Both the position numbers and the translations under genes were made by a program. DNA of 64,000 bases from Ignavibacteriales bacterium (GTDB taxonomy: Bacteria > Bacteroidota > Ignavibacteria > Ignavibacteriales > Ignavibacteriaceae). Location: positions 372,001 to 436,000 of the forward strand of contig CP054182.1 in NCBI GenBank assembly GCA_015709675.1, given 5' to 3'. The notes under the pieces were generated by a model. It ran no database searches. It was not told the DNA's origin and saw only the letters and a list, made by a program, of their open reading frames with translations. Each line of letters begins with the position of its first letter. The stretch's first letter is position 1. Shown here piece after piece: positions 28,004 through 36,945 of the stretch.

Positions 28004-29089
28004 ATGGTGACAAAGAATTATCATACATCCTTCATACAGATTCTCCTTCTGATCCTGCTTCTGGCGGCAATAAATCTTTCCGCCCAGACAACCTGCACCT
28101 ATTGCAAAAAGAGCATTGAAGGCAATTACATAACCGTTGAAGGAAAGAACTTTCATCCGGAGCATTTTCTCTGCTCTTCCTGCTCTCAGATCATTACCGG
28201 TTCTTATGCTCAGGAGAAAGGAAAATTCTATCACCCTGACTGCCTTACCGAAAAGAATGCCCCATTCTGTGACCTCTGTAAAAAAATTCTCAAAAGCTCC
28301 TATGTTTCTTATGACGGCAAAAAGTACCACGAGGAGTGTTACCGAAACAGCATCGAAAAGAAATGCGCCGTCTGCAAAGAGGGGCTGACCGGTTATATAA
28401 CGGCTGATATATACGGGAACGAATTTCACTCCGCTCACGAAAAAGAATACCCGAAGTGCGATGCCTGCACCCGGCTGACAGCGCCGGAAATCACCGGCGG
28501 CGGAGTCCGCTACAACGACGGCAGAGCAGTATGCAAACTCTGCCACCCGAACGCGGTGTTTGCCGACGCTATGTTTAATTCACTTTACAAGAAAGTCCTG
28601 GCCGGACTCAGCTCCTCCGGGTTCAGCATAAATACGGAAAATGTCAGCGTAAAAGGAGTTGATAAAAATACACTTAAAAGCAAGGCTGCCAAATCATTCA
28701 CTGAAAGTCTGCGCGGTTTTTGTGATACCCAGATCAGGAGCGAATACCGCAATGATAAACTTGTGAAAGAAACCGCCTCCTTTACCGTCTATGTGCTGAA
28801 CGGGCTGCCCCCGATATATACGGAATCCATCATCGCGCACGAACTGATGCATGTCTGGTTTCATCAGAATGGCCTCAGCGGTCTTGATGCGCTCACCACC
28901 GAAGGAAGCTGCAATTATCTCTCCTGGACGTGGCTGAGCCGCAGTCCCGACCCCGCCGCCCCGATGGTTATAAAAATGCTCGAAGCCGACACTGACCCGG
29001 TTTACGGCGAAGGCTTCCGCCGTATAAAACAAAATTTCGCCGGAAAGCCGCTTAAGGAACTGTTTGTGTATTTGAGGGGGAGGAAGTAA
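28004..29089 (+). CDS. Secreted LIM-domain metallopeptidase, DA1-like
   Basis: This 361-residue protein starts with a signal peptide (ends near SAQ, residue 28). Zinc-binding LIM modules follow: CTYCKKS..., HFLCSSC..., FYHPDC (about 31-80), then CDLCKK...YHEEC (89-112), CAVCKEG and CDACTR with CKLC (121-180). The C-terminal half has a zinc peptidase motif AHELMHVWF (HExxH near 279-283) and a downstream TEGSCNYLSWTWL with the likely third ligand Glu. This matches plant DA1 peptidases (LIM plus HEMMH peptidase, EEG..Q downstream). Unlike plant DA1, it lacks ubiquitin-interacting motifs and is exported. The substrate is unknown. No operon partner is evident. Confidence 0.88.
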   Translation: MVTKNYHTSFIQILLLILLLAAINLSAQTTCTYCKKSIEGNYITVEGKNFHPEHFLCSSCSQIITGSYAQEKGKFYHPDCLTEKNAPFCDLCKKILKSSYVSYDGKKYHEECYRNSIEKKCAVCKEGLTGYITADIYGNEFHSAHEKEYPKCDACTRLTAPEITGGGVRYNDGRAVCKLCHPNAVFADAMFNSLYKKVLAGLSSSGFSINTENVSVKGVDKNTLKSKAAKSFTESLRGFCDTQIRSEYRNDKLVKETASFTVYVLNGLPPIYTESIIAHELMHVWFHQNGLSGLDALTTEGSCNYLSWTWLSRSPDPAAPMVIKMLEADTDPVYGEGFRRIKQNFAGKPLKELFVYLRGRK

Positions 29090-29199
29090 AATATGTTGCA
29101 ACTATGCTTAAAAACAGCAAATCATATGTTGCAACAAAAGGATATGGTTTTCAACTCTTTCACTTCTCTATTTAGTTAAAAATACATTAATTTTACGTT

Positions 29200-29664
29200 A
29201 TGAAACAAAGAATTTACATAGACACATCTGTTTTTGGGGGATATTTTGACGCAGAGTTTTCTGAGTTCAGTGTGCCTCTTTTCGAAAGAATCAAGAGGGA
29301 CGAGTTCGTCGTACTCTATTCAGAGGTCACACAGAATGAGATTGAAAATGCTCCACGAAATATTAAAGAACTTGTAAAAAGTTTACATGCGGCTAACACG
29401 GATTTTTTAAATATTACCGATGAGGCAATCAATCTTGCGAATATGTATATTAAGGAAAAAGTTGTTGGGCAAACAAGTTTTGCAGACTGTCTGCATATTG
29501 CATTAGCGACTATAAATTATGCTGATTTATTAATCAGTTGGAATTTTAAACACATTGTTAATATTTTTCGTATTAGGGGCTACAACTCCGTTAATATAAA
29601 AAATGGATACAGACAATTGGAAATTCGTTCACCGAGAGAGTTAATTAATTATGAAGAAGATTAA
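29200..29664 (+). CDS. PIN-domain toxin (VapC-like)
   Basis: The 154-residue protein has the PIN layout. It opens with YIDTSVFGGYF (first Asp), has SEVTQNEIENA (Glu) in the middle, and SFADCLHIALAT (Asp) near residue 105, together forming the magnesium site of an RNase. It is more AT-rich than its neighbours and uses more AAA/ATT codons, which suggests recent acquisition. It overlaps by 14 bp a small downstream gene that is the likely antitoxin. It lies between the DA1-like gene and a broken copy of that gene's 3' end. Confidence 0.88.
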   Translation: MKQRIYIDTSVFGGYFDAEFSEFSVPLFERIKRDEFVVLYSEVTQNEIENAPRNIKELVKSLHAANTDFLNITDEAINLANMYIKEKVVGQTSFADCLHIALATINYADLLISWNFKHIVNIFRIRGYNSVNIKNGYRQLEIRSPRELINYEED

Positions 29665-29803
29665 AAAAGAATTTGATGCCGTAAAATTCATGAGGGAGCA
29701 GAGAGACAAAATGAGTGCCGAGCTTTCAAAGATGACGAACAAAGAAATTTTAGAATACTTTAAATCCCGCAGAAAGAAAAACTCAGTACGACCTTCTGCG
29801 TAA
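29651..29803 (+). CDS. Small antitoxin-like protein paired with the PIN toxin
   Basis: This 50-residue ORF starts with ATG inside the last codons of the PIN gene. The product is highly charged and helical (MKKIKKEFDAVKFMREQRDK, then MSAELSKMTNKEILEYFKSR). Short, basic-acidic helical proteins of this kind typically act as antitoxins of PIN toxins. The overlap gives the toxin-first, coupled arrangement. It was recognised by context and composition only; no DNA-binding motif is visible. Confidence 0.8.
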   Translation: MKKIKKEFDAVKFMREQRDKMSAELSKMTNKEILEYFKSRRKKNSVRPSA

Positions 29804-29980
29804 TATAATTATTGAGAATAATTTTCATTTAAAACTAAAACTTTGTCACCAGGCAATCAACTTGTCCCCGAAAGTTAAAGGAGCCCAGCTCTCCGCTGGG
29901 TCTGGAGGATTTAAGGAATGGCTGGCACAAGGGGTCTGATTCGGCGAATTGAAAAAGAATCTCAGACCTTTCCTGCTACG

Positions 29981-30109
29981 CAAATAGTCATAAGAATGCC
30001 CGAAGCTGACAACCAATTTGTAAATGGAGACGGCTTCTTCCATATAAAACAAAACTTCTCCGGAAAGCCGCTTAAGGAGCTGTTTGGATATCTGAGGGGG
30101 AGAAAATAG
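29981..30109 (+). pseudogene. Broken duplicate of the 3' end of the DA1-like gene
   Basis: The last 43 codons read VIRMPEADNQFVNGDGF and then HIKQNFSGKPLKELFGYL. The intact gene has VIKMLEADTDPVYGEGF and RIKQNFAGKPLKELFVYL, and both end in RGRK. At DNA level the final 70 bp are about 85% identical without gaps. Upstream of 29981 the similarity fades and no peptidase motif is seen, so this is a remnant, not a gene. The PIN toxin-antitoxin pair lies exactly between the intact gene and this copy. Confidence 0.85.
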
Positions 30110-30195
30110 CTGTGATGCATATCGTGAACGGTTTATAAACCTGTTTCTGAATTTCTTATATTTTATTGATATATCTGACTTAATCAGCAAAGCCC

Positions 30196-30555
30196 ATGCA
30201 AAAAATACTCATCATCATTAACGATGCCCCTTACGGTACAGAAAAAGCTTACAACGCCCTGCGGATGGCAATGACTCTGCAGAAAGATCACGGTAACTCC
30301 GTTGAAGTGAAAATCTTCCTGCTTGCCGATGCGGTTTTTTGCGGACTTCCAAACCAGAACACGCCAACCGGTTACTATAATATCGAGCGGATGCTGAAAT
30401 CTGTTTTGCAAAAAGGGGGTGAGGTAAAAAGCTGCGGCGGATGTTCGGAGGCACGCGGTATTGACAAACTCCCTTTTATCGAAGGAATAAAACTCAGCAA
30501 TATGAAAGAGTTTGCACAGTGGACCGTTGAGTGCGATAAGGTTCTTACATTTTAA
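30196..30555 (+). CDS. DsrE-family protein
   Basis: This 119-residue single-domain DsrE/DsrF-like (YchN-like) protein opens with KILIIINDAPYGTEKAYNALR. It has a conserved LLADAVFCGLPNQ and a Cys pair in SCGGCSEARG, followed by IKLSNMKEFAQWTVECDKVL. Relatives of DsrE carry sulfur on a conserved Cys; here CGGC and a C-terminal Cys are candidates. The sulfur role is an inference. It lies 28 bp before the acetyltransferase gene and may be co-transcribed. Confidence 0.85.
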   Translation: MQKILIIINDAPYGTEKAYNALRMAMTLQKDHGNSVEVKIFLLADAVFCGLPNQNTPTGYYNIERMLKSVLQKGGEVKSCGGCSEARGIDKLPFIEGIKLSNMKEFAQWTVECDKVLTF

Positions 30556-30583
30556 TTACATGCCACTTTGATATATTAATACT

Positions 30584-31126
30584 ATGCAGTTTGATATTCA
30601 GCCAATCCTCGAAAATAAAAAAGTAATCCTCTATCCGCTTGCCGAATGGGATTTTGATGATCTTTATAAAGCAGCATCAGACCCCGGAGTGTGGGAGCAG
30701 CATCCTAACCCTAACCGCTGGAAGCTGGAGGAGTTCCGCACCTATTTTGAAGGTGCTATACAGAGCAAAGGGGCGTTCAAAATTGTAGATAAGCAGACAG
30801 GTGCAATCATCGGCAGCACGCGCTTTTATGATTACAACGAGCAGGAAAACAGCATCCTGATCGGATATACATTCCTTGCTTCTGAATACTGGGGAAAGGG
30901 CTTTAACCACGCGGTTAAATCCCTGATGCTGGACTATATTTTTCAGTTTGTAACAAAAGTATATTTCCACATCGGAGCAAAAAATATCCGCTCCCAGATC
31001 GCTATATCACGCATCGGTGCGGTAAAATGCGGTGAACTTGATGTGAACTATTACGGAGAGGAATCGCGGCTTAATTTTGTTTACGAAATCAGCCGGGAGA
31101 AATGGAATAAACTTAAGACGAACTAA
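30584..31126 (+). CDS. GNAT-family N-acetyltransferase (RimJ/RimL-like)
   Basis: This 180-residue protein has the GNAT_3 pattern. LYPLAEWDFDDLYKAASDP forms the N-terminal part, and IIGSTRFYDYNEQENSILIG the central strands. LASEYWGKGFNHAVKSLML contains the acetyl-CoA loop (WGKGFNHAVK in place of QGKGxG/A). Then come VYFHIGAKNIRSQIAISRIG and a C-terminal strand. Members acetylate protein N-termini or antibiotics. The substrate is unknown. Confidence 0.88.
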   Translation: MQFDIQPILENKKVILYPLAEWDFDDLYKAASDPGVWEQHPNPNRWKLEEFRTYFEGAIQSKGAFKIVDKQTGAIIGSTRFYDYNEQENSILIGYTFLASEYWGKGFNHAVKSLMLDYIFQFVTKVYFHIGAKNIRSQIAISRIGAVKCGELDVNYYGEESRLNFVYEISREKWNKLKTN

Positions 31127-31203
31127 ACTACACCCCGATACTTTTAAACTACTGCGGCAACATCTGTCATGTTGCATCACCTTATATATACCTGATTAGA
31201 ACC

Positions 31204-31240
31204 AGGAGTTCCGCTTCAGTTACATGAAGCGGCTTCTCCT
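31204..31240. terminator. Bidirectional terminator-like hairpin between convergent genes
   Basis: AGGAG-TT-CCGCTTC and GAAGCGG-CTT-CTCCT form a long stem with a small internal loop and the loop AGTTACAT. It lies between the acetyltransferase (+) and the small gene at 31266 (-), which converge. The A/T tracts on either side are weak. Confidence 0.6.
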
Positions 31241-31265
31241 GAAAAATTCATCCCCCCGCAGAAAT

Positions 31266-31511
31266 TTATTTGGGCAGGCCGGCTTCTATCTTCCTGGCAA
31301 GTTCTTCTTCACTAATTCCCTTAATAGTCAGTTTATTGGTTTTCAGGGTAATCAGAGCTGAATCAGTCGCGGTAATAAGACAGTATGCCAGACGGTTCCG
31401 GTCATTAGCTACGGGGAGGTATTCGCTCATGGATTCAATAAGGGTATAAATCTGCTTTTCTTTTGATGCCGGATTTGCCGGCTGAACTTCAGGGGGTGTT
31501 AACGTTGCCAT
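31266..31511 (-). CDS. Small hypothetical protein
   Basis: The 81-residue product starts at the ATG at 31511 (MATLTPPEVQPANPASKEKQ), which is more natural than an upstream ATG at 31544. The sequence is a mixed helix-strand domain (IYTLIESMSEYLPVANDRNR, then ITLKTNKLTIKGISEEELAR). I do not recognise the family. No signal peptide or membrane segment is present. It is convergent with the acetyltransferase and upstream of tex on the other side of a 270 bp gap. Confidence 0.6.
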   Translation of the reverse strand: MATLTPPEVQPANPASKEKQIYTLIESMSEYLPVANDRNRLAYCLITATDSALITLKTNKLTIKGISEEELARKIEAGLPK

Positions 31512-31778
31512 GTAATTCCTTAATAGTGTACCCCAAAAATACATATTCCCCCACTCTTTGCGAAATACTTACAGCCTCAATTGTGTATCGAAATTTTCTA
31601 ATCCTATCCCTGCTCACGAGCGCTGCCAGGCATTCGCACAATCTGCGGTTCTTAATCCCCTTTGCGTCTCAGCGGCTTTGCGCGAAAAGTATTGCTCTCT
31701 CAGCCGGAGACAGAAAATGCTTTATGTACAGCAGTGATCAATACGGCCAATTCATAATTCATACTTCATATTTGATTT

Positions 31779-33968
31779 TCAGCTGCTCTTCATGCTGAGC
31801 GAAATTCTCTTCCGGGGGATATCAAGTGAAATAATCCGCACATCAATAACATCGCCCACATTAAGCAGGTCAAGCGGATTTTTTACAAACCGGTCAGCAA
31901 TCTGCGAAACGTGAAGCAGCCCGTCCTGTTTAACCCCGATATCCACAAACGCGCCAAAATCAACCACATTGCGAACCGTTCCCTTCAGCTTCATTCCTTC
32001 TTTCAGGTCCTCCATTTTAAGTACGTCACTGCGCAGGATTGGCTTTGGCATATCTTCACGCGGATCACGTCCCGGTCGTTTGAGGTTGTCAATAATATCT
32101 TTTAATGTCGGTTCGCCCAGCCCCACTTCTTTTGCTGCTTTCGAAAATCCTTTTTTACTGATGAAGAAATCCAGCAGCGGTCCGGCTTCTTTCAGTTTTT
32201 CTTTTCCGATGTTAAACATTTTCAGCAAAGAGTCTGTTGCATCGTATGCTTCCGGATGGATAAATGTATTATCAAAAGGATTTTCGCCGTTTGGAATACG
32301 CAGGAATCCGGCTGACTGCTCAAATACTTTCTCGCCGAGCCCGGTTACTTCAAGCAGCTCTTTCCGGTTCTTAAAGCTCCCCTTTTTCTCACGGTATTTT
32401 ACAATGTTCTCCGCAATTCTTTTATTCAGCCCTGAAACATACGTCAGCAGCGAGGCTGATGCAGTGTTTACATCCACGCCGACAAAGTTCACGCAGCTCT
32501 CAACCACATCATCAAGTTTCTTTGAAAGATATTTCTGGTTGACATCATGCTGATATAAACCCACTCCAATTGACTTCGGATCAATCTTCACCAGTTCCGC
32601 GAGCGGATCATGCACACGGCGCGCAATGGATATATTGCCCCGCTGGCTTGCTTCAAGATCGGGGAACTCCTTCTTCGCCGTCTCCGATGCTGAATAGACC
32701 GATGCACCAGCTTCGTTCACAATCAGATAATGGCACTCAAGCTCATTCTTTTTAATGATTTCCGAAACAAGAAATTCCGTTTCGCGGCTTGCCGTTCCGT
32801 TGCCTATTGCGATAAGATCAACACGGTATTTTTTTACAAAGTGGATGATTATCGCTTCTGACTCGGCTGTTTTATTCTTCGGTTCATGCGGATAGATGGT
32901 TGCCCCCTCTATATACTTACCGGTTTTGTCAATTACGGCAACCTTGCATCCCGACACATACCCCGGATCAATTCCCATGATTGTTTTATCTGAAAAGGGG
33001 GGCTGCAGTAATAACTGGCGCAGATTACTCGCGAATATCTCAATTGCGTGGAGGTCTGCTGCTTCGGTCATCACGTTCCTTACTTCACGCTCAACCGAGG
33101 GGAAGATAAGACGGTCATAAGCATCCGCAATTGTTTCAATCAGTATATCCATAAAGAAGGATTCGGAGTAACTAAGGAACGCTCTTTTGATGAGTGCATG
33201 TGCCGAGGCTTCTTCGGCTGAAAGACTGATCTTCAGGAATCCCTCCTGCTCACCCCGGTTCATGGCAAGTATCTGATAGGGTTTCAGCTTGGCTATCTCT
33301 GCTTTAAAGTCATAGTATATAAGATATACTTCCTTTTTCTCTTTTTCCTTCAGCTTCAGATTCTGCGTCTCAAGCTCTTCTTCCCGTGCTTTAACGGAAA
33401 CCACTGAGGATTGTTCTGAAAGATATTCTCTTACAACCTTTCTCACATCCGCGCTGTCGCTGATCATTTCCGCGATGATATCCTTAGCTCCAAGCAGTGC
33501 CTCCCGTCCGCTCTTTACACCCAGCTCCTCATTGATGAACTCAGCGCATTTGGCTTCAAAGTCACCGCTGAACTCCGGATTATCCAGAATAAACAGTGCC
33601 AGCGGCTCAAGTCCCTTTGCCTTTGCAATGGTACCGCGTGTTTTTCTTTTGGGCTTGTAGGGAAGGTAGAGGTCTTCAAGCTCCTGCAATTTGATGCACG
33701 CTTCTATTTTCAGGCGGAGCTCTTCGGTAAGTTTCCCCTGCTCTTCAATGCTCTTCAGGATGGTTGCCCTCCGCTCTTCCAGCATTTTGAAGTATTGCAA
33801 CTTTTCTTCTATTTCGCGGAGTATATCTTCCTCCAGCCCGTCCGTCCGCTCTTTACGATAACGGGCGATAAAAGGGATGGTTGCTCCTTCCTCGAGCATA
33901 GTGATTACTTCCTGAGTCTGGCTGAGCTTAAGCCCAAGCTGCGTGGCAATGACCGATGGTATCTGCAT
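31779..33968 (-). CDS. tex: RNA-binding transcription accessory protein Tex
   Basis: The 729-residue protein matches Tex from end to end. The N-terminal helical domain includes IPFIARYRKERTDGLEED. A YqgF-like RNase H-fold centre contains DKTIMGIDPGYVSGCKVAV. A helix-hairpin-helix region has the TASASLLTYVSGLN and IAENIVKYREKKGSFKNR blocks. A C-terminal S1 RNA-binding domain includes LKGTVRNVVDFGAFVDIGVK. Tex binds nucleic acid and RNA polymerase and is widely conserved. The gene is monocistronic. Confidence 0.96.
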   Translation of the reverse strand: MQIPSVIATQLGLKLSQTQEVITMLEEGATIPFIARYRKERTDGLEEDILREIEEKLQYFKMLEERRATILKSIEEQGKLTEELRLKIEACIKLQELEDLYLPYKPKRKTRGTIAKAKGLEPLALFILDNPEFSGDFEAKCAEFINEELGVKSGREALLGAKDIIAEMISDSADVRKVVREYLSEQSSVVSVKAREEELETQNLKLKEKEKKEVYLIYYDFKAEIAKLKPYQILAMNRGEQEGFLKISLSAEEASAHALIKRAFLSYSESFFMDILIETIADAYDRLIFPSVEREVRNVMTEAADLHAIEIFASNLRQLLLQPPFSDKTIMGIDPGYVSGCKVAVIDKTGKYIEGATIYPHEPKNKTAESEAIIIHFVKKYRVDLIAIGNGTASRETEFLVSEIIKKNELECHYLIVNEAGASVYSASETAKKEFPDLEASQRGNISIARRVHDPLAELVKIDPKSIGVGLYQHDVNQKYLSKKLDDVVESCVNFVGVDVNTASASLLTYVSGLNKRIAENIVKYREKKGSFKNRKELLEVTGLGEKVFEQSAGFLRIPNGENPFDNTFIHPEAYDATDSLLKMFNIGKEKLKEAGPLLDFFISKKGFSKAAKEVGLGEPTLKDIIDNLKRPGRDPREDMPKPILRSDVLKMEDLKEGMKLKGTVRNVVDFGAFVDIGVKQDGLLHVSQIADRFVKNPLDLLNVGDVIDVRIISLDIPRKRISLSMKSS

Positions 33969-34192
33969 AATCCTGTAAATTTTTTAAACCGGTGCACAAA
34001 AAACGGAGAAAGGAGTTGTTTTGCAACTTGAAAAAGCGGGAATTTTTTATTATTGTGATCTGTCTTGAAATCTGTGAAGGATAGCCGGAATGACGCTGGG
34101 AGGGAACTTCACGCAAAATCATCGGTCAGGACGTCCCGATTTTCTGCACGTGAGCGTAGTGGAGATTTTTTGCGGACAGGGTAGAGTTTAAA

Positions 34193-34226
34193 ATGGAAAA
34201 GCCGCAGTGTTGTGTTGCCCTGCGGC
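34193..34226 (-). terminator. Terminator of the small membrane protein gene
   Basis: On the minus strand GCCGCAG and CTGCGGC (34201-34207 and 34220-34226 on the plus strand) form a 7 bp stem with a 12-base loop, followed by TTTTCCATTTT. It lies 22 bp past the stop of the gene at 34249. Confidence 0.7.
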
Positions 34227-34248
34227 CTGCCTCTGACCGGAAAAATTC

Positions 34249-34443
34249 TTATATCCGGGGAATTACTCTCGAAGCTAGAAAAACAACAATCGTTGCTCCC
34301 GCAAAAAAGAATCCAGTCCAGAAAAAAAACATTTTCCACCGTTCGCCTCTGATTGCTTTTTTCTCTGTTGTTCTTGCAGGATCATACTCCAGAACGTACG
34401 CTCCGTTCCGGTATTCCCAGGTTGTTTTACGAGAATCTTCCAT
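34249..34443 (-). CDS. Small single-pass membrane protein
   Basis: The 64-residue protein has a charged N-terminal half (MEDSRKTTWEYRNGAYVLEY) and one C-terminal membrane helix (MFFFWTGFFFAGATIVVFLA) ending in SRVIPRI. The gene is supported by AGGAG 7 bases upstream of the ATG and by a terminator hairpin behind the stop. The family is not recognised. Confidence 0.75.
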   Translation of the reverse strand: MEDSRKTTWEYRNGAYVLEYDPARTTEKKAIRGERWKMFFFWTGFFFAGATIVVFLASRVIPRI

Positions 34444-34694
34444 GTGAACTCCTGATATTATTATATATACGAAAAGACTGCTGATACTGTCCCGGGACTC
34501 TGTTTACGGCTTCTCCCGCGTCCGAATCATGCGGAAACGTTAAAAACCATTGAGATAAGTTACTTCCCCCTGCTTACTTTTCAAATCATGACACTACTCA
34601 CTTTTGGAAAAAATTTAGATGCCGGTAAGGCAAGTGAAGTTATTGCGGGGTGAAAATAAAAAAAGTAAAACTCCCCCGGAACCCATCTTTTTCC

Positions 34695-34730
34695 CCGGCG
34701 GATACCGGCCCCGCCGGAAAATACGGGGCC
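34695..34730. terminator. Competing GC-rich hairpins after the GLUG T9SS gene
   Basis: CCGGCGG (34695-34701) pairs with CCGCCGG (34711-34717), or GGCCCCG (34707-34713) pairs with CGGGGCC (34724-34730). The two stems overlap and exclude each other. They lie 18 bp beyond the stop of the T9SS gene. No T-run follows, so terminator function is uncertain. Confidence 0.4.
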
Positions 34731-34747
34731 TTGACATTCTTTTCGCG

Positions 34748-36472
34748 CTATTTAAGCAGGATTACCCTCAGAACCCGCATCTCCCCGCCTCCTTGCAGCC
34801 GTATGATATATATTCCTGAGGCGCGCTCAGCCCCGTTCCAGTATATATCATGCCTCCCCGGCTCCGCGGCTCTATCAAAGAGTCTGTCAGTCAGCGAACC
34901 GGTAACATCATAAACCGAGAGAGTAACACGCTCTCCGGCAAGATGATGCGGAAGAGCAAAACTTATTCTCGTCCCGGCATTAAACGGATTCGGATAATTC
35001 TGATACAGCGTAAGTTCCTGAGGTATCGTCAGAACAGAGACTTCGACAATTCCCGAATGTTCGAACTGTCCGTCTGTATCAATCTGCTTCAGGCGGTAGT
35101 AATAATAGCCATCCGCGGGGGAATTGTCTGTGTATATATAAGACTTCTCTGAATTGGAATTACCATGCCCCGGCACAAAACCAATCACCCGTAGAGACGA
35201 TGCACTTGTCCCGATGCGATCGGGATGCATCGTCTCCACATCAACCGGTCTCTCAAAGGGCCCAAACCGTTCTATATCAAATCCGTAATTGTTCACCTCC
35301 GTGGCTGTTTTCCATTGCAGGGTAACTGTTCTCTCGTCTGCTCTTGCTGTGAACGAGATCAGTTCAACCGGCAGCGGTGTGCCTCCGCTGTTCTGCCACG
35401 CCAGATAAGGGTACCCGTCATTAAAATTGTCATCACGATACCAGATATTCATATCCCAGCCGGCATCAAGGAAAGTTGAGTTAATTTTCATTTCTGCGGT
35501 GGATTTGCCAAATGCTCCAAAATTATCATTTGAATTCCCTACAATTCCATCCGTATCATTATTCCAAAAAACATTAGTCATAGTGATCGGAGTAACTCTC
35601 GAGCCAACAACTCCTCCTCTGTAATTTGATGCACTTAGAGAACCCGTAGAATAGGACTTTACAATTTGAGAACCGGAATACATATATCCTGTTATTCCGC
35701 CGGCATAGTATCTCGCAGATATATTACCCCTGTTATAACTGTCTGAAACTTTTCCCGATCCCATATAACCTACTATTCCTCCTGAATAATCAAGAGTATT
35801 GCTTATGTTGCCTTGATTCGAACACTCGCTTATTGTGGCTGAACTATTTTGCTGATATCCGGCAATCCCGCCGGTAAATCCCTGAACTGCATTGTTTGTT
35901 ATCGTCGCTTCGGAAACCGACTTTTTGATTGTGCCAGATTGGTTAACACCAGCAATTCCCCCGACATAATTAGTACCGGTGATCTGACCTGTTATCCGGC
36001 AATTCTCGATTATTCCATTGTTGTGTCCGGTTATAGCTCCAGTATACTGTACTCCTGTAATGGTAATATTCAGAAGAGAAAGATTACTTACCTTTCCTGT
36101 ACTTTGTATTTTTCCAAAAAGAGCATGATTGCCGTCAGTTGTTCTGTTTATATACAGTTGTTTAATGAAACGGTTGTTGCCGTCATATACACCTGTAAAA
36201 AATGGATCTGCCCCCCCAATTGGCAGCCACCCTTTATTGCCATCCCATGTATTTATTGCCGGAGAGGCATCAGCAAAGTCAATGTCAGCAGTTTGAAGGA
36301 AGTATTTGTTCCAGGAGGATGAGTTTTGAGAGATCCAGAGCAAATTCTGCCAGGTGGCTATCAGATAGGGTGAAGCTTCTGTTCCCGATCCCTCGGGGAG
36401 AGTACCTGTTGGCGTCTGAGCACCCAGTTTCAGACTGATTATACAAAAAAGTAAAAGTACTGCCTGTTTCAT
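34748..36472 (-). CDS. T9SS-exported GLUG-repeat surface protein
   Basis: This 574-residue secreted protein starts at the ATG at 36472, with AAAGGAG upstream and a signal peptide (MKQAVLLLFCIISLKLGAQ). An ATG at 36529 would add 19 unlikely residues. The core holds repeated GLUG-type motifs (YTGAITGHNNGIIENC, YVGGIAGVNQSGTIKKS, YSGGIVGYMGSGKVSDS, YAGGITGYMYSGSQIVKS). These predict a parallel beta-helix typical of adhesins. A VELISFTARADERTVTLQW spacer domain follows, then the T9SS sorting domain at NYPNPFNAGTRI. It is probably an adhesive surface protein. Confidence 0.9.
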   Translation of the reverse strand: MKQAVLLLFCIISLKLGAQTPTGTLPEGSGTEASPYLIATWQNLLWISQNSSSWNKYFLQTADIDFADASPAINTWDGNKGWLPIGGADPFFTGVYDGNNRFIKQLYINRTTDGNHALFGKIQSTGKVSNLSLLNITITGVQYTGAITGHNNGIIENCRITGQITGTNYVGGIAGVNQSGTIKKSVSEATITNNAVQGFTGGIAGYQQNSSATISECSNQGNISNTLDYSGGIVGYMGSGKVSDSYNRGNISARYYAGGITGYMYSGSQIVKSYSTGSLSASNYRGGVVGSRVTPITMTNVFWNNDTDGIVGNSNDNFGAFGKSTAEMKINSTFLDAGWDMNIWYRDDNFNDGYPYLAWQNSGGTPLPVELISFTARADERTVTLQWKTATEVNNYGFDIERFGPFERPVDVETMHPDRIGTSASSLRVIGFVPGHGNSNSEKSYIYTDNSPADGYYYYRLKQIDTDGQFEHSGIVEVSVLTIPQELTLYQNYPNPFNAGTRISFALPHHLAGERVTLSVYDVTGSLTDRLFDRAAEPGRHDIYWNGAERASGIYIIRLQGGGEMRVLRVILLK

Positions 36473-36945
36473 TGTTTTTCTCCTTTCCGCGCTTTTAACC
36501 AACAGGCAAAAAGTATAGCCGTAAAGCACGGATTAATGGCTGAATTCCGGCCTGACCAGCCGGCTGCATACCCCCGGAGAGCATTCCTCTCGATAATCAT
36601 GTGCCAATTTTATGCCAGTTTTACCGCCTTTTCTCTTTATTGGCCGTGGTGAACAATCTGAATTCTCCTCTGCCTTTTTCTGCTGAAATCTCCCGTTTTA
36701 TTCTGCAAAATGTCTGATCTCTTTTTTTTCCATCAGATGTCCGGGGGTAAAACGTTGCATCCGTTGAAATTTTCAACAATCACTTTCTTTCCAATTTTCA
36801 GGGAATCAGGGGGTTTTCTTTATTCAGAGAAAGACCAGGCCGGTTAATCTTTGTTTATCTTGCGCTAATCGAGATTTTTCAGGCACGCTTTTTGGTTTAA
36901 AGGAGAAGAGTTACTTTATTTAGATTTAGAACAGGATTACTGATA
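36473..36945. other. Divergent intergenic region (GLUG protein / ferredoxin)
   Basis: These 473 bp separate two divergent genes and should hold both promoters. The ferredoxin side contains TTTAAAGGAGAAGAG about 30 bp before its start, too far to be the ribosome site. I find no clear TAnnTTTG box, RNA gene or further coding frame. Confidence 0.5.

Noticed and set aside
31969-32553. 194-codon Ser-rich plus-strand frame inside tex
   Set aside because: Antisense shadow of Tex; Ser/Phe-rich composition is typical for such shadows.
34193-34447. Plus-strand frame of 84 codons at 34.2-34.4 kb
   Set aside because: The minus-strand small membrane protein in the same place has a ribosome site, a membrane helix and a terminator.
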